The notes under the pieces: generated by a model
Told to the model about the DNA's origin: nothing
The model's input: only the letters and a program-made list of their open reading frames with translations
The model's database searches: none
Shown: positions 15,708 through 24,899 of the stretch, one piece after another
How positions within the stretch are numbered: the first letter of the stretch is position 1
How the letters are laid out: each line of letters begins with the position of its first letter
Program-made: the position numbers and the translations under genes
Source: Brachyspira innocens ATCC 29796
GTDB lineage: Bacteria; Spirochaetota; Brachyspiria; Brachyspirales; Brachyspiraceae
Length of the DNA stretch: 64,000 nt
Direction: 5' to 3'
Assembly: GCF_000384655.1 (NCBI RefSeq)
Contig: NZ_ARQI01000130.1
Span: forward strand, 1 to 64,000

Positions 15708-16856
15708 ATGAATATAGAATATATATGCAGCCATATTTTAAAAATGATTCAGTCTCCTGTAAGAATATATAATTCCAATAATATTTTAGAAAAAACTATA
15801 GGAATTTACGAAGGTTGTAAAGATTCTATAGATATAAGACTTCAGAATTTTCTTCTTATGAATGCCAATAAAGATTATCCTATATTAAGTATAGATAGAG
15901 ATAATATAGTTTATTCTTCTATTGTACTATCAGATAAAAAGATTATAGTAGGTCCTAATTGCATAAACAGTATATCAAATGATTCTAAGAATATGTTAGA
16001 GATTCCTTTAGATATATTTTGTGAAGAGATTTTATTTATTCATAATTTATATAATAATACAGAAATATCTTATGATGAAATGCTTATTAATAATTTTATT
16101 AACGAAGAATTGCTTCATAAAATAAATAAGGAAATTACAGATACCTATATAAATACATATTCTAATAATGTATTTCATAATCCTTATGACAGAGAGCTTA
16201 GAATATTGGAAAGTATCAGGAATGGGGATTTAAATAGTTTAAAGCAGAGTTTAGATGAAAAGTTTATAGGTCAGTATGGGGTTATGGCTAAAGATAAAAT
16301 TCGTTCATATAAAAATGTAGCTATATGCCATATATGTTTATCAAGCAGGGCAGCTATAGACGGAGGTATTTCTTCAGAAGTTTCTTTTTCAATTTGCGAT
16401 AACTTTGTAAGAAAATTAGAAGATACTAACAAAATAGAACATATACAGTCTATAGAAAGAGAGGCACAATTTTATTTCGCTCAAATGGTATACAATGAAA
16501 AAAATAATGAGCATATAGATAATAAAAATTATTTAATAAATCAATGTAAAGAAATAATTATAAAAAATATTAATAAAAAAATAGTTGTTAAAGATATAGC
16601 TAAAAAACTTTATACCAATTCTGAATATCTTTCTAGGGTATTTAGTAAACAGGAAGGCATCACAATAAAAGATTATATACAAAGGGAAAAGATTACATTC
16701 TCAAAAAATATGCTTATTTATTATGAATATTCTTTCGGAGAGATAGCACAATATTTTTCTTTTTATTCTCAAAGTCATTATATAAAAATATTTAAGAAAT
16801 GGACTGGTACAACTCCAAAGAAATTCAGAGATGAATATGGTATAAAAAATAAATAA
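15708..16856 (+). CDS. AraC-family transcriptional regulator of the arabinose block
   Basis: A 382-residue regulator. The C-terminal hundred residues are a clear AraC double HTH: VKDIAKKLYTNSEYLSRVF in the first unit, then the SFGEIAQYFSFYSQSHYIKI and GTTPKKFRDEYG consensus of the second. The N-terminal 270 residues do not show the AraC cupin pattern and were not recognised; they probably sense the inducer. It stands immediately before the sugar ABC importer and araBAD on the same strand and is the natural regulator of that block, by position. No Shine-Dalgarno is apparent. It should not be named araC without proof of binding. Confidence 0.82.
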   Translation: MNIEYICSHILKMIQSPVRIYNSNNILEKTIGIYEGCKDSIDIRLQNFLLMNANKDYPILSIDRDNIVYSSIVLSDKKIIVGPNCINSISNDSKNMLEIPLDIFCEEILFIHNLYNNTEISYDEMLINNFINEELLHKINKEITDTYINTYSNNVFHNPYDRELRILESIRNGDLNSLKQSLDEKFIGQYGVMAKDKIRSYKNVAICHICLSSRAAIDGGISSEVSFSICDNFVRKLEDTNKIEHIQSIEREAQFYFAQMVYNEKNNEHIDNKNYLINQCKEIIIKNINKKIVVKDIAKKLYTNSEYLSRVFSKQEGITIKDYIQREKITFSKNMLIYYEYSFGEIAQYFSFYSQSHYIKIFKKWTGTTPKKFRDEYGIKNK

Positions 16857-16873
16857 TTCTTAAAAAATCAAAT

Positions 16874-16903
16874 TTATAGTATAAAAGTAATAATTATAGT
16901 ATA
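16874..16903 (+). promoter_or_regulatory. Direct repeat, candidate AraC-type operator
   Basis: TTATAGTATA occurs at 16874-16883 and 16894-16903, exactly 20 bp apart (two helical turns), in the gap before the sugar-binding protein gene. AraC-type activators usually bind direct half-sites about 21 bp apart. AT-rich sequence limits the weight of this. Confidence 0.4.
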
Positions 16904-16967
16904 TAAAGCTCCTATTTTTTCCTAGTTTAAATATATATAAAAAAATAAATATTTTGGGGGCTTAACT

Positions 16968-18044
16968 ATGATAAAAAAATTATTTATCATCATTTGTTCT
17001 TTAATGTTTTTTATAATTTCCTGTTCTGGAGGAAATGACAGCGATAAAATTTTGGTTGGTGTTGCTATGCCTACACAGTCATCAGAAAGATGGATAAATG
17101 ACGCTGCTAATATGAAAGCCAATTTAGAAAAATTGGGTTATGCAGTTGATATTCAGTTTGCTGAAGACGATGTTCAAACTCAGGTATCTCAAATTGAAAA
17201 TTTTATAGCAAAAGGTGTTAAATGTTTGGTAGTTGCTTCTGTAGATTCTCAGGCATTAGTAAACGTTTTGGATCAGGCAAAAAATAATGGCATACCAGTA
17301 ATAGCTTATGACAGATTATTAATGGATACTGATTCTGTTTCATACTATGCTACATTTGATAATAAAGGCGTAGGAACTAAAATAGCAGAATATATAGTAA
17401 AAGCTAAAAATTTGGAAACAGCTAAACAAGAAAATAGAAGCTATACTGTAGAATTCTTTATGGGATCACCAGACGATAATAATGCCTTATTCTTATATAA
17501 CGGTATAATGGAAGTTTTACAGCCATATCTTGATAATGGTGTATTAGTATGCAAAACAGGAAGAACAAGTTTTCAGGATACTTGTATATTGAGATGGTCT
17601 CAGGAAACAGCACAACAATGGGCTGAAAATTATCTTTCTGGTTATTATAACAATCAAAAATTGGATATAGCTTGCAGTGCTTTTGACGGATTTGCATATG
17701 GTATACGTTCTGCTTTGGAAGCATCAGGATATAAAGTTGGTGAAGATTGGCCTTTAATTTCTGGTCAGGATGCTGAATTAATGGCTATAAAAAATATTAT
17801 TTCAGGTCATCAAACTATGACTATATTTAAAGATACTAGAATATTAGCAGAAAAATGTGCAGCTATGGTTGACGCTGTATTAAAAGGCGGTGAACCAGAA
17901 ATAAATGATACTACTCAATACAATAATAATGTAAAAGTAGTTCCTACTTATTTGTGCGAACCTATTGCTATTGATAAAAATAATTATCAAAGCATAATTG
18001 TTGACAGCGGTTATTATACAGAAGAACAACTTCAAGTTAATTAA
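16968..18044 (+). CDS. Sugar ABC transporter substrate-binding lipoprotein, ChvE-like
   Basis: A 358-residue periplasmic-binding protein anchored as a lipoprotein: the signal peptide ends in the lipobox IISC with C19. The mature part begins with the ribose/galactose-type fold KILVGVAMPTQSSERW and contains FIAKGVKCLVVASVD and NNGIPVIAYDRLLM, as in ChvE/XylF-type binders, which take up arabinose, xylose, galactose or glucose. It is followed by its ATPase (27 bp) and permease genes and then by araBAD, so L-arabinose is the likely substrate by context. A strong GGGGG Shine-Dalgarno-like run precedes the ATG. Confidence 0.88.
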   Translation: MIKKLFIIICSLMFFIISCSGGNDSDKILVGVAMPTQSSERWINDAANMKANLEKLGYAVDIQFAEDDVQTQVSQIENFIAKGVKCLVVASVDSQALVNVLDQAKNNGIPVIAYDRLLMDTDSVSYYATFDNKGVGTKIAEYIVKAKNLETAKQENRSYTVEFFMGSPDDNNALFLYNGIMEVLQPYLDNGVLVCKTGRTSFQDTCILRWSQETAQQWAENYLSGYYNNQKLDIACSAFDGFAYGIRSALEASGYKVGEDWPLISGQDAELMAIKNIISGHQTMTIFKDTRILAEKCAAMVDAVLKGGEPEINDTTQYNNNVKVVPTYLCEPIAIDKNNYQSIIVDSGYYTEEQLQVN

Positions 18045-18071
18045 TATTCAATTAAAATTAGGAGGACATTC

Positions 18072-19601
18072 ATGGATAATGATTATATTTTAGTAATGGA
18101 AAATATTACAAAAGAATTTTCATCTGTAAAAGCTCTTGATAATGTTAATTTAAAGGTTAAAAAAGGTGAAATACATGCTCTATGCGGAGAAAATGGGGCT
18201 GGTAAATCAACTCTTATGAATGTCCTTTCTGGAGTTTATCCTTACGGCAGTTACAGCGGTAATATATACTATAAGGGAGAAAAGTGTAAGTTTAAAAAAA
18301 TTAAGGATAGTGAGCATAATGGAATAGTTATCATACAGCAGGAATTGGCATTAATACCTTATCTTTCAATAGCTGAAAATATATTTTTGGGTAATGAACA
18401 GGTTTCTTTTAAAGGTGTTATAGATTGGAATAAAACTAGAGAAAAAGCTGTAGAAATGCTTAAAGTTGTGGGATTAGAAAATGAAAATGTAATGGATCCT
18501 ATTTATACTATAGGGGTGGGTAAGCAGCAGTTAGTAGAAATATCCAAAGCATTAGCAAAAAAAGTGGAGCTTTTAATATTAGATGAACCTACAGCTTCTC
18601 TTAATGATAAAGAAAGTATGAATCTGCTTGAGATTATTAAGCAGCTAAAGAATGAAGGTATTACTTGTATTATTATATCTCATAAATTAAATGAAATAAG
18701 TTATATAGCAGATTCTATAACTATTATTAGAGACGGACAAAGCATACAAACTTTACATAAAGGAAAAGATAGTTTTGATGAAGACACAATAATTAAAGGT
18801 ATGGTTGGAAGAGAATTAACAAACAGATATCCAAAGAGAGAAAATTGTCCTATAGGTAAAGTTATATTTGAAATAAATAATTGGAATGTATATAAGGGTA
18901 ATAAACATGTTTTAAAAGATATATCTTTAAATGTAAGGGCTGGAGAAGTAGTTGGTATTGCAGGATTAATGGGCAGCGGAAGAACAGAACTTGCTATGAG
19001 TATATTTGGAAGGACTTACGGAGACCGCATTAGCGGAAATATGAAAATACATGAAAAAGAAGTGTTTATAAAAAGTGTTAAAGATGCAATAGATAATAAA
19101 ATTGCATATACTTCAGAAGATAGAAAAACTTATGGTTTGGTGCTTATAGATGATATAAAACATAATATGACAATGGCAAGTCTTAAAAATGCTTTTTCTA
19201 AATTTGGCGTTGTAAATGATAATGAAGAAATATTAAAATCACATGAATATAAAAATTTATTAAATTTAAAATCTAATTCAATAAATCAGGTTGTCGGATC
19301 TTTATCTGGAGGAAATCAGCAAAAGGTAGTTTTAGCAAAATGGATGCTTTCTAATCCAGATGTTCTTATATTAGATGAGCCTACTAGAGGTATAGATGTC
19401 GGTGCTAAATATGAAATATATTGTGTTATTAATGATTTGGTAAAAATGGGGAAAGCTGTAATAATGATCTCTTCAGAATTACCTGAAATAATAGGAATGT
19501 CAGACAGAGTATATGTATTAAATGATGGAAAAATTGTGGGTGAATTGAAAGAAGATATTAATCAAGTAAATATAATGAAATGTATTATTCAAGATAATTA
19601 A
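18072..19601 (+). CDS. Sugar ABC transporter ATP-binding protein (MmsA/GguA-like)
   Basis: A 509-residue tandem ATPase of the monosaccharide importer family (CUT2). The first nucleotide-binding domain has Walker [10 protein letters not shown], a degenerate signature [14 protein letters not shown] and Walker [12 protein letters not shown]. The second has the family's typical altered Walker [10 protein letters not shown], the full signature [14 protein letters not shown] and Walker [13 protein letters not shown]. Only one fully competent site is normal for this family. It energises the permease encoded next, with the lipoprotein binder encoded just before. AGGAGG precedes the ATG. Confidence 0.93.
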   Translation: MDNDYILVMENITKEFSSVKALDNVNLKVKKGEIHALCGENGAGKSTLMNVLSGVYPYGSYSGNIYYKGEKCKFKKIKDSEHNGIVIIQQELALIPYLSIAENIFLGNEQVSFKGVIDWNKTREKAVEMLKVVGLENENVMDPIYTIGVGKQQLVEISKALAKKVELLILDEPTASLNDKESMNLLEIIKQLKNEGITCIIISHKLNEISYIADSITIIRDGQSIQTLHKGKDSFDEDTIIKGMVGRELTNRYPKRENCPIGKVIFEINNWNVYKGNKHVLKDISLNVRAGEVVGIAGLMGSGRTELAMSIFGRTYGDRISGNMKIHEKEVFIKSVKDAIDNKIAYTSEDRKTYGLVLIDDIKHNMTMASLKNAFSKFGVVNDNEEILKSHEYKNLLNLKSNSINQVVGSLSGGNQQKVVLAKWMLSNPDVLILDEPTRGIDVGAKYEIYCVINDLVKMGKAVIMISSELPEIIGMSDRVYVLNDGKIVGELKEDINQVNIMKCIIQDN

Positions 19602-19649
19602 TTATAAAATTAATAAATAAAATATATAAAAAAATGGAGGCATTTTTAT

Positions 19650-20828
19650 ATGGATACAAAAAATAACAAATATATTAATATTGATGTAAAACAATATGGT
19701 ATGATAATAGCACTTATAGCTATATTCTTTTTGTTTTATATTCTTACAGGAGGTAAAAATGCATCTCCAACTAATATAAACAATTTAATAATGCAAAATG
19801 GATATATAGTTATATTGTCAATAGGTATGCTTTTATGTGTTTTAACAGGTAATATAGATTTAGGTGTAGGATCTATAGTTGCTCTTTGCGGGGCTACTAG
19901 TGCTATATTTGTAGTTGATTTAGGAATGCCCACTCCAGTTGCATTTTTAGCTGCAATAGTTATAGGTACATTGTCTGGTGTTATAGTTGGATTTTTCGTA
20001 TCTGTTTTATCAATACCCCCATTTATTGTAACTTTGGCTACTATGTTGATGGGAAGAGGTTTAACTTATACTATGCTTCAGGCTCAGACAAAAGGTCCTT
20101 TGCCTAAAGATTATACTTTTTTAGCAATTGGATTTTTGCCTAATATAGAAGTTACATTAGGAACTGTAAAATTAGATTTGGTTCCAATAATAATAGCTTT
20201 GATAATAACAGTATTTATAATATTATCAGTAATTAAAAAAGATAAAGAAAGAGCTAAATATGGTTTTCCTACAGTTGTAAAATGGCAGCAGGCTATAGTT
20301 ATTTTTGTAATATTGGCTATATTATGGTTCTTCTTGTATAAACTTGCCAGATATAATGGTATACCTGTTGTATTAATATTGATGTCATTACTTATTGCCG
20401 TATATCATTTTATTACAACAAAAACTATAGCAGGAAGACAAATATATGCTTTGGGAGGAAATGCTAAAGCAGCTAAATTATCAGGTATTAATACTAAAAT
20501 GGTATTTTTCTGGGTTTATACCAATATGGGACTATTATCAGCAATAGCTGGAATAGTATTATCAGCAAGAAATGCATCAGCAACTCCTAAAGCAGGTGAC
20601 GGTTTTGAAATGGACGCTATAGCAGCTTGTTATATAGGAGGTGCTGCAACTTCAGGAGGTATAGGTACTATTATTGGTGCTGTAGTAGGTGCTTTCACTA
20701 TGGGTATATTAAATAATGGTATGTCTCTTGTAGGATTATCTACAGATATACAAAAGATAGTTAAAGGTTTAGTTTTATTAGGAGCAGTTACATTTGACTT
20801 ATTGTCAAAACAAAGAAAAAATGCATAA
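19650..20828 (+). CDS. Sugar ABC transporter permease (MmsB/GguB-like)
   Basis: A 392-residue permease of the CUT2 family with about ten hydrophobic segments. It has the BPD_transp_2 hallmarks: GNIDLGVGSIVALCG near the N-terminal third, the cytoplasmic loop TIAGRQIYALGGNAKAAKLSGIN that contacts the ATPase, and GDGFEMDAIAACYIGGA. The extra hydrophilic insertion of about fifty residues in the middle is typical of GguB/XylH-type permeases rather than RbsC. It completes a three-gene importer directly upstream of araB, with 31 bp between them. Confidence 0.92.
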   Translation: MDTKNNKYINIDVKQYGMIIALIAIFFLFYILTGGKNASPTNINNLIMQNGYIVILSIGMLLCVLTGNIDLGVGSIVALCGATSAIFVVDLGMPTPVAFLAAIVIGTLSGVIVGFFVSVLSIPPFIVTLATMLMGRGLTYTMLQAQTKGPLPKDYTFLAIGFLPNIEVTLGTVKLDLVPIIIALIITVFIILSVIKKDKERAKYGFPTVVKWQQAIVIFVILAILWFFLYKLARYNGIPVVLILMSLLIAVYHFITTKTIAGRQIYALGGNAKAAKLSGINTKMVFFWVYTNMGLLSAIAGIVLSARNASATPKAGDGFEMDAIAACYIGGAATSGGIGTIIGAVVGAFTMGILNNGMSLVGLSTDIQKIVKGLVLLGAVTFDLLSKQRKNA

Positions 20829-20859
20829 AATATTCTAATTAATTTTGGAGATAAATAAA

Positions 20860-22536
20860 ATGAAAAACTTTAATGTTGGCGAGCATTATGTATTAGGTGC
20901 AGATTTTGGTTCTGATTCTGTGAGAGTAGTTATAATAGATGCAAAAGATGGAAACGTTGTAGGCAGTTATGTAAGCTATTATCAAAGGTGGAAGAAAGGA
21001 CTTTACTGTAATAAACAGATAAATCAATTTAGACAGCACCCTTTAGACTATATTGAGAGTTTAACAGAAGCTGTTAATAATGCTGTTAAAGAGGCTGATA
21101 AAAAATTTAATAATGTATCTGAAAAGATTAGAGGTATATGTATAGATACAACAGGTTCTACTCCATGTTTATGCGATAAAGACGGAATGCCTTTAGCTAT
21201 GAGTGAAAAGTTTAAAGATGATCCAGATGCTATGTTCATACTTTGGAAAGATCATACTTCAGTGAAAGAAGCAGATGAGATTAACAGAGTTTCTCATAGT
21301 AATGATGTTGATTATACTCAATATCTTGGAGGAGTTTATTCTACTGAATGGTTTTGGGCAAAAACTTTGCATGTTATCAGAAATAATAAAGCTGTAAAAG
21401 AAGCAGTATATACTGTTCTAGAGCATTGCGATTGGATAACAGCAGTATTATGCGGAAATACCAATCCTAGTACTATAAAAAGAAGCAGATGTGCAGCAGG
21501 TCATAAATGCATGTGGCATAAAAGCTGGGGAGGTTATCCGCCTAGAAATTTCTTTGATAAATTTGACTCTAAACTAGGAGATATAAGAGATTCATTAGGA
21601 ACTGAAACATATTCAACTGAAACTATTGAAGGATATTTAACAAAAGAATGGGCTAATAAATTTGGACTTAATGAAGGTATATTAGTATGCGTTGGAGCTT
21701 ATGATGCACATATAGGTGCTGTAGGCGGTTTAGTTGATGTGGGTGTTTTGGTAAAAAGTATAGGTACTTCCACATGTGATGTTACTATTGGAAATTTACC
21801 AAATGGGGAAGAAAAGTTAGTAAAAGGGATATGCGGTCAGGTAGATAGTTCTGTTGTTGAAGGATATATAGGTTATGAAGCAGGTCAGTCAGCTTATGGT
21901 GATTATTATTCTTGGTTTAGAAGTTTATTAATGTGGCCTTATAAAAATATATTAAAAACTTCTGAAGAAGAGACAGAAATGTTTGAGAAAAAAATACTTC
22001 CTTTATTGGAAGAAGAGGCTAGTAAAATAAAAACTACTGAAGATTCTCCTGTTGCTGTGGATTGGATTAATGGTAGAAGAACTCCTTTTGCTAATCAAAA
22101 TTTAAAAGCGTCTATATTTGGAATGTCATTAGGTGTAGATGCTCCTATTTTTATGAAAATGCTTTTAGAGTCAACAGCGTATGGAGCTAGGGCTATAATA
22201 GAATGTTTTGAAGATGGCGGTATAGAGATTAAAAAAGTTATGGCTATAGGCGGCGTTGCTAGAAAAAGTGTATTGGGAATGCAGATATTAGCGGATGTTA
22301 CAAATAGAGAAATATATGTAACCAAAGGTGATCAGGCTCCTGCTATTGGGGCGGCTGTATTTGCTGCTAAAGCTTATGGTTTATATGACAGTGTTTTTGA
22401 GGCTCAGAATGCTTTGTCTGCGGGAATAGACAGAGTGCATAAGCCTATAGAAGAGAATGTAAAAGTATATGAGACATTATACAAAAAATATAAAGAGCTT
22501 GCTAATTTTAGTGAGAAATTAATTAATAATAACTAA
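20860..22536 (+). CDS. araB: Ribulokinase
   Basis: A 558-residue FGGY-family sugar kinase that phosphorylates L-ribulose to L-ribulose 5-phosphate in the cytoplasm. The N-terminal phosphate-binding segment GADFGSDSVRVV, the TTGSTPCLCD block, the GAYDAHIGAVGG segment and the C-terminal ATP site with AIGGVARKSVLGMQILADV are all present, and the length matches AraB (about 560) rather than xylulokinase (about 500). The frame is open to a TTG at 20845, but GGAG (20847-20850) lies 9 nt before the ATG at 20860. It is followed by araA after 19 bp. Confidence 0.94.
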   Translation: MKNFNVGEHYVLGADFGSDSVRVVIIDAKDGNVVGSYVSYYQRWKKGLYCNKQINQFRQHPLDYIESLTEAVNNAVKEADKKFNNVSEKIRGICIDTTGSTPCLCDKDGMPLAMSEKFKDDPDAMFILWKDHTSVKEADEINRVSHSNDVDYTQYLGGVYSTEWFWAKTLHVIRNNKAVKEAVYTVLEHCDWITAVLCGNTNPSTIKRSRCAAGHKCMWHKSWGGYPPRNFFDKFDSKLGDIRDSLGTETYSTETIEGYLTKEWANKFGLNEGILVCVGAYDAHIGAVGGLVDVGVLVKSIGTSTCDVTIGNLPNGEEKLVKGICGQVDSSVVEGYIGYEAGQSAYGDYYSWFRSLLMWPYKNILKTSEEETEMFEKKILPLLEEEASKIKTTEDSPVAVDWINGRRTPFANQNLKASIFGMSLGVDAPIFMKMLLESTAYGARAIIECFEDGGIEIKKVMAIGGVARKSVLGMQILADVTNREIYVTKGDQAPAIGAAVFAAKAYGLYDSVFEAQNALSAGIDRVHKPIEENVKVYETLYKKYKELANFSEKLINNN

Positions 22537-22555
22537 TTTGCGGAGGATAAGTATT

Positions 22556-24049
22556 ATGATGGATTTATCTAAATATGAATTTTGGTTTTTGACAGGCAGT
22601 CAGTATTTATATGGAGAAGAAACTTTAAAAGAGGTTAGAGCTAATTCAAAAAAAATAGCAGAAGCATTAAATAGCAGCGGACTTCCATATAAAGTAGTAT
22701 GTAAAGAAATATTAACAGATTCTGATAAAATATTAGCACAATTAAATGAAGCAAATTCAAGTGTTAATTGTGCAGGGGTAATATGCTGGATGCATACATT
22801 TTCTCCAGCAAAAACTTGGATAAAAGGGCTTAGTGTATTAAAAAAACCTATGCTTGAATTAAATACTCAATTCAATGTAGAAATACCTTATGATAAAATA
22901 GATATGGATTTTATGAATTTAAATCAATCAGCACATGGAGACAGAGAATTTGGTTTTGCTACATCAAGAATGAACATACCTCGTAAAGTTATAGCAGGTC
23001 ACTGGTCTAGTAAAAATGTACAGGACAGAATAGCTGTATGGATGAGAGTTGCTGTTGCTTATATTGATGGTATGGATATGACTATCGTAAGATTCGGTGA
23101 TAATATGAGAGATGTAGCTGTTACTGACGGTGATAAAGTTGAAGCTATGATAAAATTTGGCTGGTCTGTTCAGTATTATGCTGTTGGTGATTTAGTAAAA
23201 TATATGAGTCAGGTTACCGATGCTGAAATAGATAAACTTATGAAAGAGTATGAAGATACTTATAATATAGTTTATGGAGATAATAAAGAATATACAATAT
23301 CTCATATAAAAGAACAGGCAAAAACAGAAATAGCTATAAGAGCATTTTTAAAAGATAAAAATGCAAAAGCATTTACAAATACATTCCAAGATTTGTATGG
23401 AATGAAACAATTACCAGGACTTGCTACTCAAAGATTAATGGCTGATGGATACGGATTTGGTGCTGAAGGTGATTGGAAATTATCTGCTTTGGTAAGAACT
23501 ATAAAAGTTATGGGTAATGGTTTGAAAGGCGGTACTTCTTTTATGGAAGACTATACTTATCACTTTGAAGAAAATAATATGATGAATTTAGGAGCTCATA
23601 TGCTTGAAGTTTGTCCTTCTATAGCAGAATCTAAACCTAATATAGAAGTTCATGAACTTGGTATAGGTGATAAAGAAGCACCTGCACGTTTGGTATTTAA
23701 TGGTCAGGCTGGTCCTGCTCTATGTACTTCAATAGTAGAAATGAAAAATAGATTCAGAATGTCAGTTAATGTAGTTAATGCTGTCAAAATAGAAGAAAAT
23801 AAATTCCCTAAATTGCCTGTAGCAAGAGTACTTTGGAAACCAGCACCTAATTTAACTACTGCTGCTGAGGCTTGGATATTGGCTGGAGGCGGTCACCATA
23901 CTGTTTATTCTAATGCAATTAATGTTGATTATTTAACAGACTATGCCGAAATCGCTCAAATAGAACTTTTGGTAATAGATGAAAATACTAAAATTAATGA
24001 ATTTAGAAAAGAAATGAGATGGAATGAAGCTTATTGGAATATGAGATAA
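22556..24049 (+). CDS. araA: L-arabinose isomerase
   Basis: A 497-residue AraA, the normal length. It converts L-arabinose to L-ribulose with Mn2+. The N-terminal YEFWFLTGSQYLYG is diagnostic, and GYGFGAEGDWK, EDYTYHFE and AGGGHHTVYS carry the conserved Glu and His metal ligands. The frame is open upstream to a TTG at 22538, but GGAGG (22542-22546) lies 9 nt before the ATG at 22556; a second ATG follows directly. It sits between araB and araD in a linear uptake-and-catabolism order. Confidence 0.96.
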   Translation: MMDLSKYEFWFLTGSQYLYGEETLKEVRANSKKIAEALNSSGLPYKVVCKEILTDSDKILAQLNEANSSVNCAGVICWMHTFSPAKTWIKGLSVLKKPMLELNTQFNVEIPYDKIDMDFMNLNQSAHGDREFGFATSRMNIPRKVIAGHWSSKNVQDRIAVWMRVAVAYIDGMDMTIVRFGDNMRDVAVTDGDKVEAMIKFGWSVQYYAVGDLVKYMSQVTDAEIDKLMKEYEDTYNIVYGDNKEYTISHIKEQAKTEIAIRAFLKDKNAKAFTNTFQDLYGMKQLPGLATQRLMADGYGFGAEGDWKLSALVRTIKVMGNGLKGGTSFMEDYTYHFEENNMMNLGAHMLEVCPSIAESKPNIEVHELGIGDKEAPARLVFNGQAGPALCTSIVEMKNRFRMSVNVVNAVKIEENKFPKLPVARVLWKPAPNLTTAAEAWILAGGGHHTVYSNAINVDYLTDYAEIAQIELLVIDENTKINEFRKEMRWNEAYWNMR

Positions 24050-24066
24050 TATTATTATATGATATT

Positions 24067-24112
24067 TATTTTCTATTATGATAATATATTATTTATTTCA
24101 TAATAGAAAATA
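24067..24112 (+). repeat. 15-bp inverted repeat between araA and araD
   Basis: TATTTTCTATTATGA (24067-24081) is perfectly complementary to TCATAATAGAAAATA (24098-24112), with a 16-nt loop. No T run follows, so it is more likely an mRNA-stabilising or processing hairpin that sets the araD level relative to araA than a terminator. Confidence 0.6.
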
Positions 24113-24141
24113 TATCTTATAATCATTAAAGGGGCATACAT

Positions 24142-24837
24142 ATGCTTGATGAATTAAAAAAAATAGTATTTGACGGTAATATTGAACTTGTAAGAAGAAA
24201 TCTAGTTATTTATACTTGGGGGAATGTAAGCGGTATTGACAAAGAAAGCGGTCTTTTCGCTATAAAACCAAGCGGTGTTGATTATGATACAATGAAATTT
24301 GATGATATGGTTGTACTGGATTTAGAAGGAAATAAAAAAGAAGGCAAGTATAAGCCGTCATCTGATACTGCTACTCATATAGAATTGTATAAGGCTTTTC
24401 CAGAAATAGGTGCTGTAGTTCATACTCATTCTAGTTATGCTGCTAGCTGGGCACAGGCAAGAAAAGATATAAAAGCATTTGGTACAACTCATGCAGATTA
24501 TTTCTATGGAGATATACCTTGTGCCAGAGCTTTAACTAAAGAAGAGATAGAATCAGATTATGAAAAAAATACTGGTTTGGTTATAATAGAGACTTTAAAA
24601 GAAAGAAAGATTAATCCTATGGATATACCAGGTATAATACTATCATCTCATGGACCTTTTGCTTGGGGTAAAGATGTTCATAATGCAGTACATAATGCTG
24701 TTGTACTTGAAGAAGTAGCTAAAATGGCTTACAGAACTATACAGATTAACCCTGATATAACAAGAGTAGAACAGTATTTGCTTGATAAGCATTATTTCAG
24801 AAAACATGGAAAAAATTCATACTATGGTCAAAATTAA
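24142..24837 (+). CDS. araD: L-ribulose-5-phosphate 4-epimerase
   Basis: A 231-residue class II aldolase-fold epimerase, exactly the AraD length. It converts L-ribulose 5-phosphate to D-xylulose 5-phosphate for the pentose phosphate pathway. The zinc ligands are seen in [15 protein letters not shown] (two His) and in SSHGPFAWG (third His), with GNVSG and [10 protein letters not shown] for phosphate binding. A GGGG-type Shine-Dalgarno lies before the ATG. It is the last gene of the arabinose block. The ribulose-phosphate 3-epimerase of the same pathway is encoded separately at 29.6 kb. Confidence 0.96.
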   Translation: MLDELKKIVFDGNIELVRRNLVIYTWGNVSGIDKESGLFAIKPSGVDYDTMKFDDMVVLDLEGNKKEGKYKPSSDTATHIELYKAFPEIGAVVHTHSSYAASWAQARKDIKAFGTTHADYFYGDIPCARALTKEEIESDYEKNTGLVIIETLKERKINPMDIPGIILSSHGPFAWGKDVHNAVHNAVVLEEVAKMAYRTIQINPDITRVEQYLLDKHYFRKHGKNSYYGQN

Positions 24838-24848
24838 AATTTTTGAGT

Positions 24849-24898
24849 AAACTGTATAATTTTATATTTATACTCTAAAATTATACAGTTTGCTTATT
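24849..24898. terminator. Strong bidirectional terminator between araD and murE
   Basis: A perfect 16-bp stem: AAACTGTATAATTTTA (24849-24864) and its complement at 24876-24891, with an 11-nt loop, followed by GCTTATTTTT on the plus strand. It separates the converging araD and murE genes. Confidence 0.85.
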
Positions 24899-24899
24899 T

